Positions 1 through 7,105 of a stretch of 35,818 nucleotides of DNA are shown in pieces. Position numbers and translations under genes: made by a program. Source of the DNA: an uncultured Oscillospiraceae bacterium (lineage in GTDB: Bacteria; Bacillota; Clostridia; Oscillospirales; Oscillospiraceae); the NCBI GenBank assembly GCA_902478785.1, contig CABSMJ010000023.1, positions 1-35,818 of the forward strand. Reading direction: 5' to 3'. Position 1 is the first letter of the stretch. Every line of letters starts with the position of its first letter. Below the pieces are notes generated by a model, which was not told the origin of the DNA, made no database searches, and saw only the letters and a program-made list of their open reading frames with translations.

Positions 1-34
1 CTCGTCGGCAGCGTCAGATGTGTATAAGAGACAG
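1..34 (+). other. Illumina Nextera adapter remnant at contig end
   Basis: Bases 2-34 read as the Nextera/Tn5 read-1 adapter: the primer part begins TCGTCGGCAGCGTC and is followed by the 19-base mosaic end AGATGTGTATAAGAGACAG. This is library sequence left on the contig, not genomic DNA. Genomic sequence starts at about base 35, and bases 35-68 are only the short stretch downstream of infB. Apparent reading frames that start in this segment should be ignored. Confidence 0.97.
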
Positions 35-68
35 CCCCGCCTGCTGCTTTGTTCAATGGTTGGGATGC

Positions 69-2480
69 TTACTGGGGGATCTCCTCCATAGTATAGGCTT
101 CGATAATGTCGCCTTCCTTGATGTCGTTGAACTTCTCCACGGTCAGACCGCACTCATAGCCGCTGACCACTTCCTTGACGGCGTCCTTAAACCGCTGCAG
201 GGAGGCCAGAGCGCCCTCGTGGATGACGATGCCGTCCCGGACCACCCGCACGGAGCAGGCCCGGACGATCTTGCCGTCCTGGACATAGCAGCCGGCCACG
301 GTGCCCACACCGGAGACCTTGTAGGTCTGGCGGATCTCGGCGTGGCCCAGCACCACTTCCCGGAACTTGGGGGCCAGCATGCCCTTCATGGCGGCCTCGA
401 TCTCATCGATGCAGTCATAGATGACGCGGTACATCCGCATGTCCACGTTGGAGCGGGCGGCGTTGTCCCGGGCTGCGGCGTCGGGACGGACGTTAAAGCC
501 CACGATGATGGCGTTGGAGGTGGCGGCCAGCATGACGTCGGACTCGTTGATGGCGCCCACGCCGCCGTGGATGACCTTCACGTTGACCTCGTCGTTGGAG
601 AGCTTCTCCAAAGAAGCCTTCACCGCCTCCACAGAGCCCTGGACGTCGGCCTTGACGATCAGAGCCAGCTCCTTGCGCTCGCCGGCCTGAATCTGGTCGA
701 ACAGGTTCTCCAGAGATACCTTTTGCACCGGCGCGGAGGCCTTGGCCTTCTCCTCGGCCTTGCGCTGCTCCACCAGCTCACGGGCCATCCGCTCGTCCGC
801 CACGGCGTGGAAGGTGCTGCCGGCAGAGGGGGCCTCGCTGAGGCCGGCGATCTCCACAGGCACGGAGGGACCGGCGGAGTCCACACGCTTGCCCTTGCTG
901 TCGGTCATGGTGCGGACACGGCCCACAGCGGTGCCGGCGATGATGATGTCGCCCTGGTGCAGCGTGCCGTTCTGGACCAGCAGCGTGGCCACAGGGCCGC
1001 GGCCCTTGTCCAGACGGGCCTCGATGACGGTGCCCTGGCCAGCCCGGTTGGGGTTGGCCTTCAGCTCGGCCATCTCGGCGGTGAGGGTGACCATCTCCAG
1101 CAGATTGTCGATGCCGATGTTCTTCTTGGCGGAGATGGGGCAGCAGATGGTGTCGCCGCCCCAGTCCTCGGGCACCAGACCGTACTCGGTGAGCTGCTGC
1201 TTGACCCGCTCGGGGTTGGCCTCGGGCTTGTCGATCTTGTTGATGGCCACGATGATGGGGATGTTGGCAGCCTTGGCGTGGTTGATGGACTCCACGGTCT
1301 GGGGCATGATGCCGTCCTCTGCCGCCACCACCAGGATGGCGATATCGGTGACCATGGCGCCCCGGGCGCGCATGGAGGTAAAGGCCTCATGGCCGGGGGT
1401 ATCCAGGAAGGTAATGGGCTTGCCGTTGATCTGCACCTGATAGGCGCCGATGTGCTGGGTGATGCCGCCGGCTTCGCCGGAGGCCACCGAGGTGTTGCGG
1501 ATGGTATCAAGCAAAGAGGTCTTGCCGTGGTCCACGTGGCCCATGACAACCACCACGGGAGCCCGGGGGATCAGATCCTCCGGCTTATCCTCGTGGTCGT
1601 CGATGAGGCGCTCTTCGATGGTGACGGTGACCTCGTGCTCCACCTTGCAGCCCAGCTCCATGGCCACCAGGGCGGCGGTGTCGTAGTCGATGATCTGGGG
1701 CAGGGAGGCCATGATGCCGTTCTTCATCAGCACCTTGACCACCTCAGCGCCGGTCTTCTTCATGCGGGAGGCCAGCTCGCCCACGGAGATCTCATCGGGG
1801 ATGGAGACCTTCAGGGGAGCCTTCTTGGCGATCTCCAGCTGGAGACGGCGCATCTTCTCCTGCTCGTCCTGGCGGCGCTTGTTGCTCTGGAAGCCGTTGC
1901 GGCCCCGCTGGTTGTTGTTGCGGAACTTCTCTTTGCCGCCCCGCTGCTGCATCCGGGCAGCCCGCTCGGGAGCCAGCTCCTCCAGACGCTGGTCATACTT
2001 GGCCAGGTTCACGTCGCCGCCCTTGCGGGTGTCCACCACCTTCTTCTGGGGAATCCGGGTGGTGGGGTGCTGCAGCACGGGAGATGCAGGCTTGGCCGGG
2101 GCGTTGCCGCCGGCATTTTTCTGGCCCTGCTGCTGGGCGGGAGCGGTGCTCTTGCCGCCTGCGGCGCCCTGGGCCTGGGGCTTGGCAGTGTCGGTGTGGG
2201 CGGGCTTGGCGCCGCCATTGCCGGCGGGAGCGGGAGCGCTCTTGCTCTGAGGCTCCTTCTCCTTGGCCGGCTCCTTGTAGGTGTCCGCAAAGATGGACTG
2301 GATGCTGGACACGGGATGATGCTGGGTCAGATAATCAAAAATGAGGGACAGCTCCTGATCGCTCAGAACCTGCATGTGGTTCTTGGGCGTCGTGGCGTAA
2401 CGGGTCAGGATCTCCGTGATCTCCTTGGTGGGAAGGCCGAAATCCTTTGCCACCTCATGCACTCTGTATTTTTCGCTCAA
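69..2480 (-). CDS. infB: translation initiation factor IF-2
   Basis: GTPase that places initiator fMet-tRNA on the 30S subunit and promotes subunit joining in the cytoplasm. The start is the TTG at 2478-2480, giving 803 aa; it is preceded by GGAGG at 8 bases and opens with LSEKYRVHEVAKDFG, the usual IF2_N beginning. An Ala/Pro/Gln/Lys-rich linker (about residues 70-190) leads to a second IF2_N domain. The G domain follows, with G1 GHVDHGKT at 314-321, then DTPGHEAFT (G3) and NKID (G4), and then the beta-barrel and C-terminal fMet-tRNA-binding domains. The length is normal for the family. A longer frame back to 2684 exists, but that part is hairpin-rich, low-complexity leader without homology. 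infB is the last gene of the rimP-nusA operon seen here; rbfA would be expected next but lies beyond the contig end. Confidence 0.97.
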   Translation of the reverse strand: MSEKYRVHEVAKDFGLPTKEITEILTRYATTPKNHMQVLSDQELSLIFDYLTQHHPVSSIQSIFADTYKEPAKEKEPQSKSAPAPAGNGGAKPAHTDTAKPQAQGAAGGKSTAPAQQQGQKNAGGNAPAKPASPVLQHPTTRIPQKKVVDTRKGGDVNLAKYDQRLEELAPERAARMQQRGGKEKFRNNNQRGRNGFQSNKRRQDEQEKMRRLQLEIAKKAPLKVSIPDEISVGELASRMKKTGAEVVKVLMKNGIMASLPQIIDYDTAALVAMELGCKVEHEVTVTIEERLIDDHEDKPEDLIPRAPVVVVMGHVDHGKTSLLDTIRNTSVASGEAGGITQHIGAYQVQINGKPITFLDTPGHEAFTSMRARGAMVTDIAILVVAAEDGIMPQTVESINHAKAANIPIIVAINKIDKPEANPERVKQQLTEYGLVPEDWGGDTICCPISAKKNIGIDNLLEMVTLTAEMAELKANPNRAGQGTVIEARLDKGRGPVATLLVQNGTLHQGDIIIAGTAVGRVRTMTDSKGKRVDSAGPSVPVEIAGLSEAPSAGSTFHAVADERMARELVEQRKAEEKAKASAPVQKVSLENLFDQIQAGERKELALIVKADVQGSVEAVKASLEKLSNDEVNVKVIHGGVGAINESDVMLAATSNAIIVGFNVRPDAAARDNAARSNVDMRMYRVIYDCIDEIEAAMKGMLAPKFREVVLGHAEIRQTYKVSGVGTVAGCYVQDGKIVRACSVRVVRDGIVIHEGALASLQRFKDAVKEVVSGYECGLTVEKFNDIKEGDIIEAYTMEEIPQ

Positions 2481-2511
2481 ATATAGCCACCTCCGTTGAT
2501 GCTTCGCGTGA

Positions 2512-2712
2512 GGCGGAGACGGGCTGCCTCCGCCGCATTTGCCTAACTGTGCGCGTCCCCGACGCGCCAGTCGGGGCGTTCTCCAAGGAAGTGCATTCCC
2601 CGAAAAACAGATGGGGGACATCCGCCGGGGGCGGTGTCCGATATGAGGCGTCCTCCCGTCCCGCGCTGGGCGGAGAGCACGCATCTATTTTCACTCCGCC
2701 CTTCGGGGGCGG
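2512..2712 (-). promoter_or_regulatory. hairpin-rich leader between ylxQ and infB
   Basis: The 242-base gap before infB holds four strong inverted repeats by eye. From the infB side they are a 7-bp stem at 2512-2518/2528-2534, a 7-bp stem at 2557-2563/2570-2576, a 10-bp stem with one bulge at 2616-2626/2630-2639, and a 6-bp GC stem at 2696-2701/2707-2712. None is followed by a U-tract on the minus strand, so they do not look like terminators. I see no convincing ORF or promoter here. Such a long gap is unusual inside this normally tight operon. A structured 5' region or RNA processing site is inference. Confidence 0.55.
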
Positions 2713-2722
2713 GGGTTTGCCG

Positions 2723-3403
2723 TTAGGGCTGTTTCTTCCGCTCGCCGGTCCGGGGCGGGCGGCTGTGGCCGGATGAAACGCTCCGTTTGCCGCTCTGTCT
2801 GGGACCGGGACCCGGCTTTGCCGAATGACGGAAGGGTTTGGATTTGGAAAAGGGACGCTGAGGGGACCGAGGACCGCCGTCAGAAGAGGCCTTGCCCGTC
2901 TGGGGCCTGTGGGCGGAGGGCTTTTTTTCCATCCGCTGCTCCGGCGCCGCCTTGGCATCCTTATCGGTGGATGGAATGGAACGGCCCATCCGGCGCAGCT
3001 TCTTTTCGTGGCGCAGCTGTTCCTTTCGGCGCTCCTGGGCCCGCTTGGCCTTCACTTCCAGCTGCTGAGCGGTCTCGCCGTAGGTTTCCGGGTCCGCTTT
3101 GGCCAGCCGCCCGGCCAGGGCGGAGGCAAAGCCAATGTCGGTAATGGCTGCCAGGGCACAGCTGGTCCGGCCCACGGCCCGGCCCAGATCGTCCCGGGAG
3201 AAGGGCAGACGCAGCGTCAGACAGTTTCCTGCCTGGGCAAAGTGGGCGGCCCGGCGGACGGTGTTGTCCGCGGCGTCAGCGGCAATGAGCAGCAGCCGAC
3301 AGTCCCGCGCCCGGCAGGCGCTGCCCACAGGCTCCTCGCCCACCTCCAGGCGGCCCGCCTTTTTGCAAAGGCCGATGAGCCGCAGCAGATCATTTTGTTC
3401 CAT
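2723..3403 (-). CDS. ylxQ: L7Ae-family ribosomal protein with long basic tail (YlxQ-like)
   Basis: Small RNA-binding protein of the L7Ae/L30e family, as found between ylxR and infB in Firmicutes; the exact role is unsettled. The start is the ATG at 3401-3403, inside the end of ylxR (14-base overlap), with GGGAG upstream. The product is 226 aa. Residues 1-95 carry the L7Ae-like fold (MEQNDLLRLIGLCKKAGRLE, then LLLIAADAADNT). Residues 96-226 form a Lys/Arg/Pro/Ser/Gly-rich extension with no recognisable fold. Typical YlxQ proteins are about 100 aa, so the tail more than doubles the length. The frame stays open and ends in a normal TAA, so I see no reason to call a frameshift. The tail may add non-specific RNA or ribosome binding (inference). 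Confidence 0.88.
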   Translation of the reverse strand: MEQNDLLRLIGLCKKAGRLEVGEEPVGSACRARDCRLLLIAADAADNTVRRAAHFAQAGNCLTLRLPFSRDDLGRAVGRTSCALAAITDIGFASALAGRLAKADPETYGETAQQLEVKAKRAQERRKEQLRHEKKLRRMGRSIPSTDKDAKAAPEQRMEKKPSAHRPQTGKASSDGGPRSPQRPFSKSKPFRHSAKPGPGPRQSGKRSVSSGHSRPPRTGERKKQP

Positions 3404-3671
3404 CCTGCGCTCCCAACTGACGCTCCAGGGCGTCGTATACCTCCGGCGGCACCGATGTCTCAAAGGCCCGCTCCAGGGCCTTAGACTTCCGGGCCTTGCG
3501 GACACATTCCGGGTCCGGACACAGATAGGCGCCCCGGCCGGGCTTGCGGCCCACGGTGTCCAGGGAGATCTCGCCCTCAGGGGAGCGGACCACCCGGATC
3601 AGCGCCTTCTTCTCCTTCATTTCCCGGCAGCCGATGCACTGGCGCCGGGGGATCTTTTTCACTCGCTGCAT
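3390..3671 (-). CDS. ylxR: YlxR/RnpM family RNA-binding protein (DUF448)
   Basis: Small (93 aa) basic protein of the YlxR family, reported in Bacillus subtilis to bind RNA and modulate RNase P (RnpM). Family marks visible are RQCIGCREMKEKK near the N terminus and GRKPGRGAYLC in the middle. The gene begins 21 bases after nusA; its AGGAGGT ribosome binding site sits just past the nusA stop. It overlaps the next gene, ylxQ, by 14 bases, which suggests translational coupling. The position between nusA and ylxQ is the standard Firmicutes order and supports the call. Confidence 0.94.
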   Translation of the reverse strand: MQRVKKIPRRQCIGCREMKEKKALIRVVRSPEGEISLDTVGRKPGRGAYLCPDPECVRKARKSKALERAFETSVPPEVYDALERQLGAQDGTK

Positions 3672-3692
3672 GACCGCCTCACCTCCTGCGGC

Positions 3693-4814
3693 TTATTCTC
3701 CGGCGGGAACTTCTTCGTCCTCGCCGTTCCAGCTCTCGGGCTTGATGTCGATCTTGTAGCCGGTGAGCCGGGCGGCCAGGCGGGCGTTCTGGCCCTCCTT
3801 GCCGATGGCCAGGGACAGCTGGTCGTCAGGCACCCGCACGCGGCAGGCCTTGCCCTCCTCGGCCACCTGGACATCCACCACCTCGGCGGGAGCCAGGGCG
3901 GCGGCGATGAACTCGGCGGGGTCCTCGCTGTACTTGATGATGTCGATCTTCTCGCCCCGCAGCTCCTCCACGATGCCGGCCACCCGCTGGCCCTTGGGGC
4001 CCACGCAGGCGCCGATGGGGTCCACGTTCTCATCGTTGGACCACACGGCCATCTTGGTGCGGCTGCCGGCCTCCCGGGCGATGGACTTGATCTCCACGGT
4101 GCCGTCGTAGATCTCGGGCACCTCCAGCTCGAACAGCCGCTTCACCAGACCCGGATGGGTCCGGGAGATGAGGATCTGGGGACCGCGGGTGCTGCGGCGG
4201 ACCTCCACCACATACACCTTGATGTGCATCCCCTCCAGCAGCTCCTCACCCTTGACCTGCTCACCAGCGGTGAGCAGAGCCTCGGTGGATTCGCTGCCGG
4301 TGCCGATGCGCAAAGAGACGGCGCCGGTGCGGGGGTCCATACGGGTGACCACACCGGTGAGGATCTCATGCTGCTTGGAGTTGAACTCGTCATAGACCAT
4401 GCCCCGCTCGGCCTCCCGCAGGCCCTGAATGATGACCTGCTTGCCGTTGCCGGCGGCGATGCGGCCGAACTCCACGTTGTCCACGGGGAAGTTGACCACG
4501 TCGCCGATCTCGTACTTGGCGGAGATGGCCTTGGCCTCCTCCAGAGGCACCTCGTTGAAGGGGTCCACATAGTCCTCTTCGTCCACCACGTTTTTCTGGA
4601 CGTACATCTTCAGGGAATGGTGGGCCTCATCCACGTCTACGATGACGTTTTCCACCTGGTCGTGGTCCCGCTTGTAGGCGGTGATCAGCGCCTGGACGAT
4701 CTTATCCAGCATAAAGGACTTGGGGATGCCCCGCTCCTTTTCCAGAAGATCCAGAGCCGCAAAGATCTCCACCGGGGAGAAGCCCGCGGGCTCCGCTTGT
4801 TTTTTGGCCTTCAT
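3693..4814 (-). CDS. nusA: transcription termination/antitermination factor NusA
   Basis: RNA polymerase-associated factor that enhances pausing and hairpin-dependent termination. The product is 373 aa, the short Firmicutes form without the C-terminal acidic repeats of proteobacterial NusA. Domains in order are the N-terminal RNAP-binding domain (about 1-130), S1 (about 135-200, including GVVTRMDPRTGAVSLRIG), KH1 (about 205-285) and KH2 (about 290-355). The KH region shows DPIGACVGPKGQRV and LSLAIGKEGQNARLAARLTG. AAGGAG lies 8-9 bases before the ATG. It sits 49 bases downstream of rimP and 21 bases before ylxR. Since NusA acts on pausing at RNA hairpins, the hairpin and T-tract in the operon leader may allow self-regulation (inference). 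Confidence 0.97.
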   Translation of the reverse strand: MKAKKQAEPAGFSPVEIFAALDLLEKERGIPKSFMLDKIVQALITAYKRDHDQVENVIVDVDEAHHSLKMYVQKNVVDEEDYVDPFNEVPLEEAKAISAKYEIGDVVNFPVDNVEFGRIAAGNGKQVIIQGLREAERGMVYDEFNSKQHEILTGVVTRMDPRTGAVSLRIGTGSESTEALLTAGEQVKGEELLEGMHIKVYVVEVRRSTRGPQILISRTHPGLVKRLFELEVPEIYDGTVEIKSIAREAGSRTKMAVWSNDENVDPIGACVGPKGQRVAGIVEELRGEKIDIIKYSEDPAEFIAAALAPAEVVDVQVAEEGKACRVRVPDDQLSLAIGKEGQNARLAARLTGYKIDIKPESWNGEDEEVPAGE

Positions 4815-4863
4815 ATCTGATTCTCCTTATCGTTAATTATGCCTCAATTCAGGAAAAAGCCGC

Positions 4864-5319
4864 TTAAAATTCCACCCGCAGGCGGCACAGGGCCACCTGA
4901 TTTTTCTCGAAGCGCAGCTCCTTGCCGCCCACCTCGATGGTGACGGCGCCGTCGTCGTAGCCCCGGAGGGTGCCGGCGAACTCCTTGCGGCCGTCCAAAT
5001 TCTGGTACAGCCGGACGGTGACGGGGCTGCCCATAAAGCGGGCAAAGTCGGAGGGACGCTTCAGTGGGCGCTCACAGCCGGCGGAGGAGACCTCAAAGGT
5101 GTAGCTGCCCTCGATGGGGTCCGCCTCATCCAGCAGGTCGCTGACCTTCCGGGACACAGCCTCGCAGTCCAGGATGTCCACGCCGCCCTCCTTGTCCAGA
5201 TACAGACGCAGATACCAGGTGCCGGCCTCCTTGACGTACTCCACGTCCCACAGCTCGCAGCCCTGCTCCGCCACGGCGGGAGCGGCCAGCTCCGCCACCA
5301 GGTCGGTGATTTTTTTCAT
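4864..5319 (-). CDS. rimP: ribosome maturation factor RimP
   Basis: Protein needed for 30S subunit maturation. The product is 151 aa, normal for the family, with the N-terminal domain (LVAELAAPAVAEQGCELWDVEYV...) and the SSAGCERPLKRPSDFARF motif at about residues 78-95 that is strongly conserved in RimP, followed by a C-terminal SH3-like barrel. The ATG is preceded by AAAGGAA. It is the first gene of the operon running through nusA, ylxR, ylxQ and infB, transcribed from a promoter at 5424-5452. Confidence 0.96.
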   Translation of the reverse strand: MKKITDLVAELAAPAVAEQGCELWDVEYVKEAGTWYLRLYLDKEGGVDILDCEAVSRKVSDLLDEADPIEGSYTFEVSSAGCERPLKRPSDFARFMGSPVTVRLYQNLDGRKEFAGTLRGYDDGAVTIEVGGKELRFEKNQVALCRLRVEF

Positions 5320-5367
5320 GGAAGAAGTTTCCTTTCCAAGTGAATTTTAAGGGTTGAAAAATGCCCA

Positions 5368-5393
5368 ATAAAAAGAGCGGACCCGAAGTCCAC
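5368..5393 (-). terminator. leader hairpin with T-tract, possible attenuator of the rimP-nusA operon
   Basis: On the minus strand, GTGGAC (5388-5393) pairs with GTCCGC (5377-5382) around a TTCGG loop, giving 6 bp with one G-T pair, followed at once by TCTTTTTATT. It lies about 25 bases after the predicted transcription start and before rimP. The shape is that of a weak intrinsic terminator in the leader. Attenuation is inference. Confidence 0.5.
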
Positions 5394-5423
5394 TCCACAT
5401 ACTCTACCATACTAACTGTTCCT

Positions 5424-5452
5424 ATCATAGCACGAAGCACCGGGAAAAGCAA
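5424..5452 (-). promoter_or_regulatory. SigA-type promoter of rimP-nusA-infB operon
   Basis: On the minus strand, -35 TTGCTT (5447-5452) and -10 TATGAT (5424-5429) are separated by exactly 17 bases. Predicted transcription start is near 5417, leaving a leader of about 100 bases before rimP. Confidence 0.75.
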
Positions 5453-5460
5453 GACTTTCC

Positions 5461-5486
5461 GGGAAGTTTTCGGCGTAAAACTTCCC
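5461..5486. repeat. perfect 10-bp inverted repeat upstream of the rimP promoter
   Basis: GGGAAGTTTT (5461-5470) is the exact reverse complement of AAAACTTCCC (5477-5486), with a 6-base spacer. It lies 8 bases upstream of the -35 box of the rimP promoter. Neither strand has a T-tract after it, so it is not an obvious terminator. It could be an operator or a leftover hairpin. Confidence 0.6.
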
Positions 5487-5540
5487 CTGGAAGGGCGAAA
5501 AAGGGAGAAAAGAATGCGCCCGGCGGGGGAGAAAAGAGAG

Positions 5541-5574
5541 AAAAGGCGCCCCCGCTTACGCGGAGACGCCTTTT
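5541..5574 (-). terminator. intrinsic terminator after the rsiV-like gene
   Basis: On the minus strand, AAAAGGCG... at 5561-5574 pairs with ...CGCCTTTT at 5541-5555 around GTAA, with a couple of G-T pairs or mismatches. CTCTCTTTT follows. It ends the sigma/anti-sigma transcript before the rimP promoter. Confidence 0.8.
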
Positions 5575-5608
5575 GGACGGGAAAATGGGGCCGCATCGGC
5601 TCCGCTGC

Positions 5609-6526
5609 TCAGGCGAAATAGCCCGGCAGGGCGATGTCGGCAATGGCCTCGGTGGGAATGACGAACTCGCACACGCCCATGGCCATGGGTGCCACATCGC
5701 CTTCATTGAAGACGATGACAAGCTCCTGGTCACTGTTGACGTAGAACGTGGCGTCAGGGGAGAGCTGGGTGAAGTTCCAGCCCTCCACGTCACTATCCAG
5801 CCAATAGTAGACATTGCCATCCTCCGCCATCTGCTGGCGCATCTGGTCCTGAATGTTCTTGGTCAGTACATCCAGGTAGTCGCTGTCAGGCTGGAACAGA
5901 TCGCCCAGGGTGAGGATCTTGCCGGTTGCTTTGTCCATATTATAGATCTTCACGCTCTCATTGCCGCTGGCCATGATCTCTGTCTGATCGAAGCGCAGGG
6001 CAAAGATGGAATCGTTGTTCGTGACCACGGAATAGGTCAGATCCAGGTGATACTGGTTGGTCTCAGCGTCCGGGGCATCGGGGTCCTGGTCGTAGGCCTC
6101 TACCAGTCCGGCGTCCTCCTTGTACTGCTCAATGATGGCGTTGGTGTAGTCCTGGATGGCGGCGTTGAGTTCGTCGCTGCCGCCCTCCACTTGGGGCACG
6201 TCCACGTGGGCAGAGGTGTTTCCCCGGTCGTCCTCATAGGTGACAAAGGTGAACACCCGGGTGATGGCACCCAGCACAGGCACCTTCTCCATGGCGTAAG
6301 CCACGGTGGAGCTGGAATTGACCAGCACCACCAAGGTCAGCAGGGCGGCAGCCGCCGTAAGGCCGGCGCTTTTCCAAAACGGCCGGCGCTTGCGGCTGCG
6401 GGCAGCGCCTGTGCGCTGGGCCTGCTTGGCCTGTTCCACAGAGGCCCGGACGCGGAACTCCAGTTCCTCAGGGACGGGAATGGAGTCATATTCCCGCTTG
6501 AGCTCGTCCAGACGGTTTTCGTTCAC
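5609..6526 (-). CDS. rsiV: RsiV-like anti-sigma factor (DUF4163/DUF3298)
   Basis: Single-pass membrane anti-sigma factor, 305 aa. Residues 1-50 form a cytoplasmic, charged segment that would hold the sigma factor. A hydrophobic segment follows at about 53-70, then an AYA motif at 76-78 that could serve as a signal-peptidase-type cleavage site. The extracellular part runs from about 80, with a DUF4163-like region (about 95-190) and a DUF3298-like region (about 200-300, including DLFQPDSDYLDVL and FVIPTEAIADIALPGYFA). In B. subtilis and Clostridioides difficile RsiV binds lysozyme, is cleaved, and releases SigV/CsfV; that ligand is known for those species and only inferred here. The start overlaps the end of the sigma gene by 41 bases, so the two are translated together. 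Confidence 0.87.
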   Translation of the reverse strand: MNENRLDELKREYDSIPVPEELEFRVRASVEQAKQAQRTGAARSRKRRPFWKSAGLTAAAALLTLVVLVNSSSTVAYAMEKVPVLGAITRVFTFVTYEDDRGNTSAHVDVPQVEGGSDELNAAIQDYTNAIIEQYKEDAGLVEAYDQDPDAPDAETNQYHLDLTYSVVTNNDSIFALRFDQTEIMASGNESVKIYNMDKATGKILTLGDLFQPDSDYLDVLTKNIQDQMRQQMAEDGNVYYWLDSDVEGWNFTQLSPDATFYVNSDQELVIVFNEGDVAPMAMGVCEFVIPTEAIADIALPGYFA

Positions 6527-7016
6527 TGGGACTCCCTCCTTCTTCTTCTGTCAGGTGAATTTTCAGCTTTTTCAGACTGCGGTAGAGGATGGTTTTGACG
6601 GTGCTCAGGTTCTCGTCCATGATGTCGGCGATCTCCTGGAGCTTCCGGTCCTCAAAGAACCGCAGAATGACTACCGTCCGCTCCCGCTGGTCCAGGACAT
6701 CCAGGGCCCGAAGGGTGTCCGTGTCCTGATACCGGTCCTCCTGTCCGGCCTCCGGCAGGGAGTCCGAGGAGGTTTCCCTGCTGCGTCGACGCAGCAGGTC
6801 CAACGCCGTATGGATGACGATACGGCACAGCCAGGATTTGATGACGGCGGGATTGCGCACCTCCGAAGAGGTGGAGATGGCTTTGCAGACGCTTTCCTGG
6901 ACGACATCCATGGCGTCGTCCTGGTTTTTCACGTAGGTGAAGGCCAGACGGTATAGGGATTCGTAAGAGGCGAGAATTTGCGCCTCCACTTGTTGCTGCA
7001 GCTTTCCGGAATTCAT
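6486..7016 (-). CDS. sigV: ECF sigma factor (SigV-like)
   Basis: RNA polymerase sigma factor of the extracytoplasmic-function type, 176 aa. Region 2 covers about residues 10-80 (ASYESLYRLAFTYVKNQDDA, then DVVQESVCKA). Region 4 covers about 115-165 (LQEIADIMDENLSTVKTILY, helix-turn-helix). The start at 7014-7016 has AAGGAGG 7 bases upstream. The C-terminal 14 codons overlap the start of the rsiV-like gene, and pairing with that anti-sigma factor supports a SigV-type assignment over other ECF groups. Its own upstream region contains an AAC...CGTC promoter of the ECF type, consistent with autoregulation. Confidence 0.88.
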   Translation of the reverse strand: MNSGKLQQQVEAQILASYESLYRLAFTYVKNQDDAMDVVQESVCKAISTSSEVRNPAVIKSWLCRIVIHTALDLLRRRSRETSSDSLPEAGQEDRYQDTDTLRALDVLDQRERTVVILRFFEDRKLQEIADIMDENLSTVKTILYRSLKKLKIHLTEEEGGSPSERKPSGRAQAGI

Positions 7017-7044
7017 GCTATGCCTCCTTTCGTCCGGCATTGAA

Positions 7045-7073
7045 TAGACGTGCGGGCGGGGCAAAAAGTTTGA
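7045..7073 (-). promoter_or_regulatory. ECF-type promoter of the sigma/anti-sigma operon
   Basis: On the minus strand, TCAAAC (7068-7073) and CGTCTA (7045-7050) are separated by 17 bases. This matches the AAC / CGTC pattern typical of ECF promoters, including those read by SigV. It lies about 25 bases before the ribosome binding site of the sigma gene. Confidence 0.65.
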
Positions 7074-7105
7074 AGAAGAGAAAACTTTCGTATCCAGGGA
7101 ACAGT

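Noticed and set aside
18..2486. An 822-codon open frame on the plus strand across infB
   Set aside because: It is antisense to infB, begins inside the sequencing adapter, and encodes a low-complexity His/Gly/Leu/Asp-rich sequence typical of shadow frames in GC-rich genes. No ribosome binding site or homology is seen.
2481..2684. N-terminal extension of infB by 68 codons
   Set aside because: The extension has no homology, consists of hairpin-forming leader DNA, and skips the good ribosome binding site before the TTG at 2480.
3099..4820. A 573-codon plus-strand frame across nusA
   Set aside because: Antisense shadow of nusA and ylxR with repetitive Leu/Gly/His/Asp composition and no family motif.
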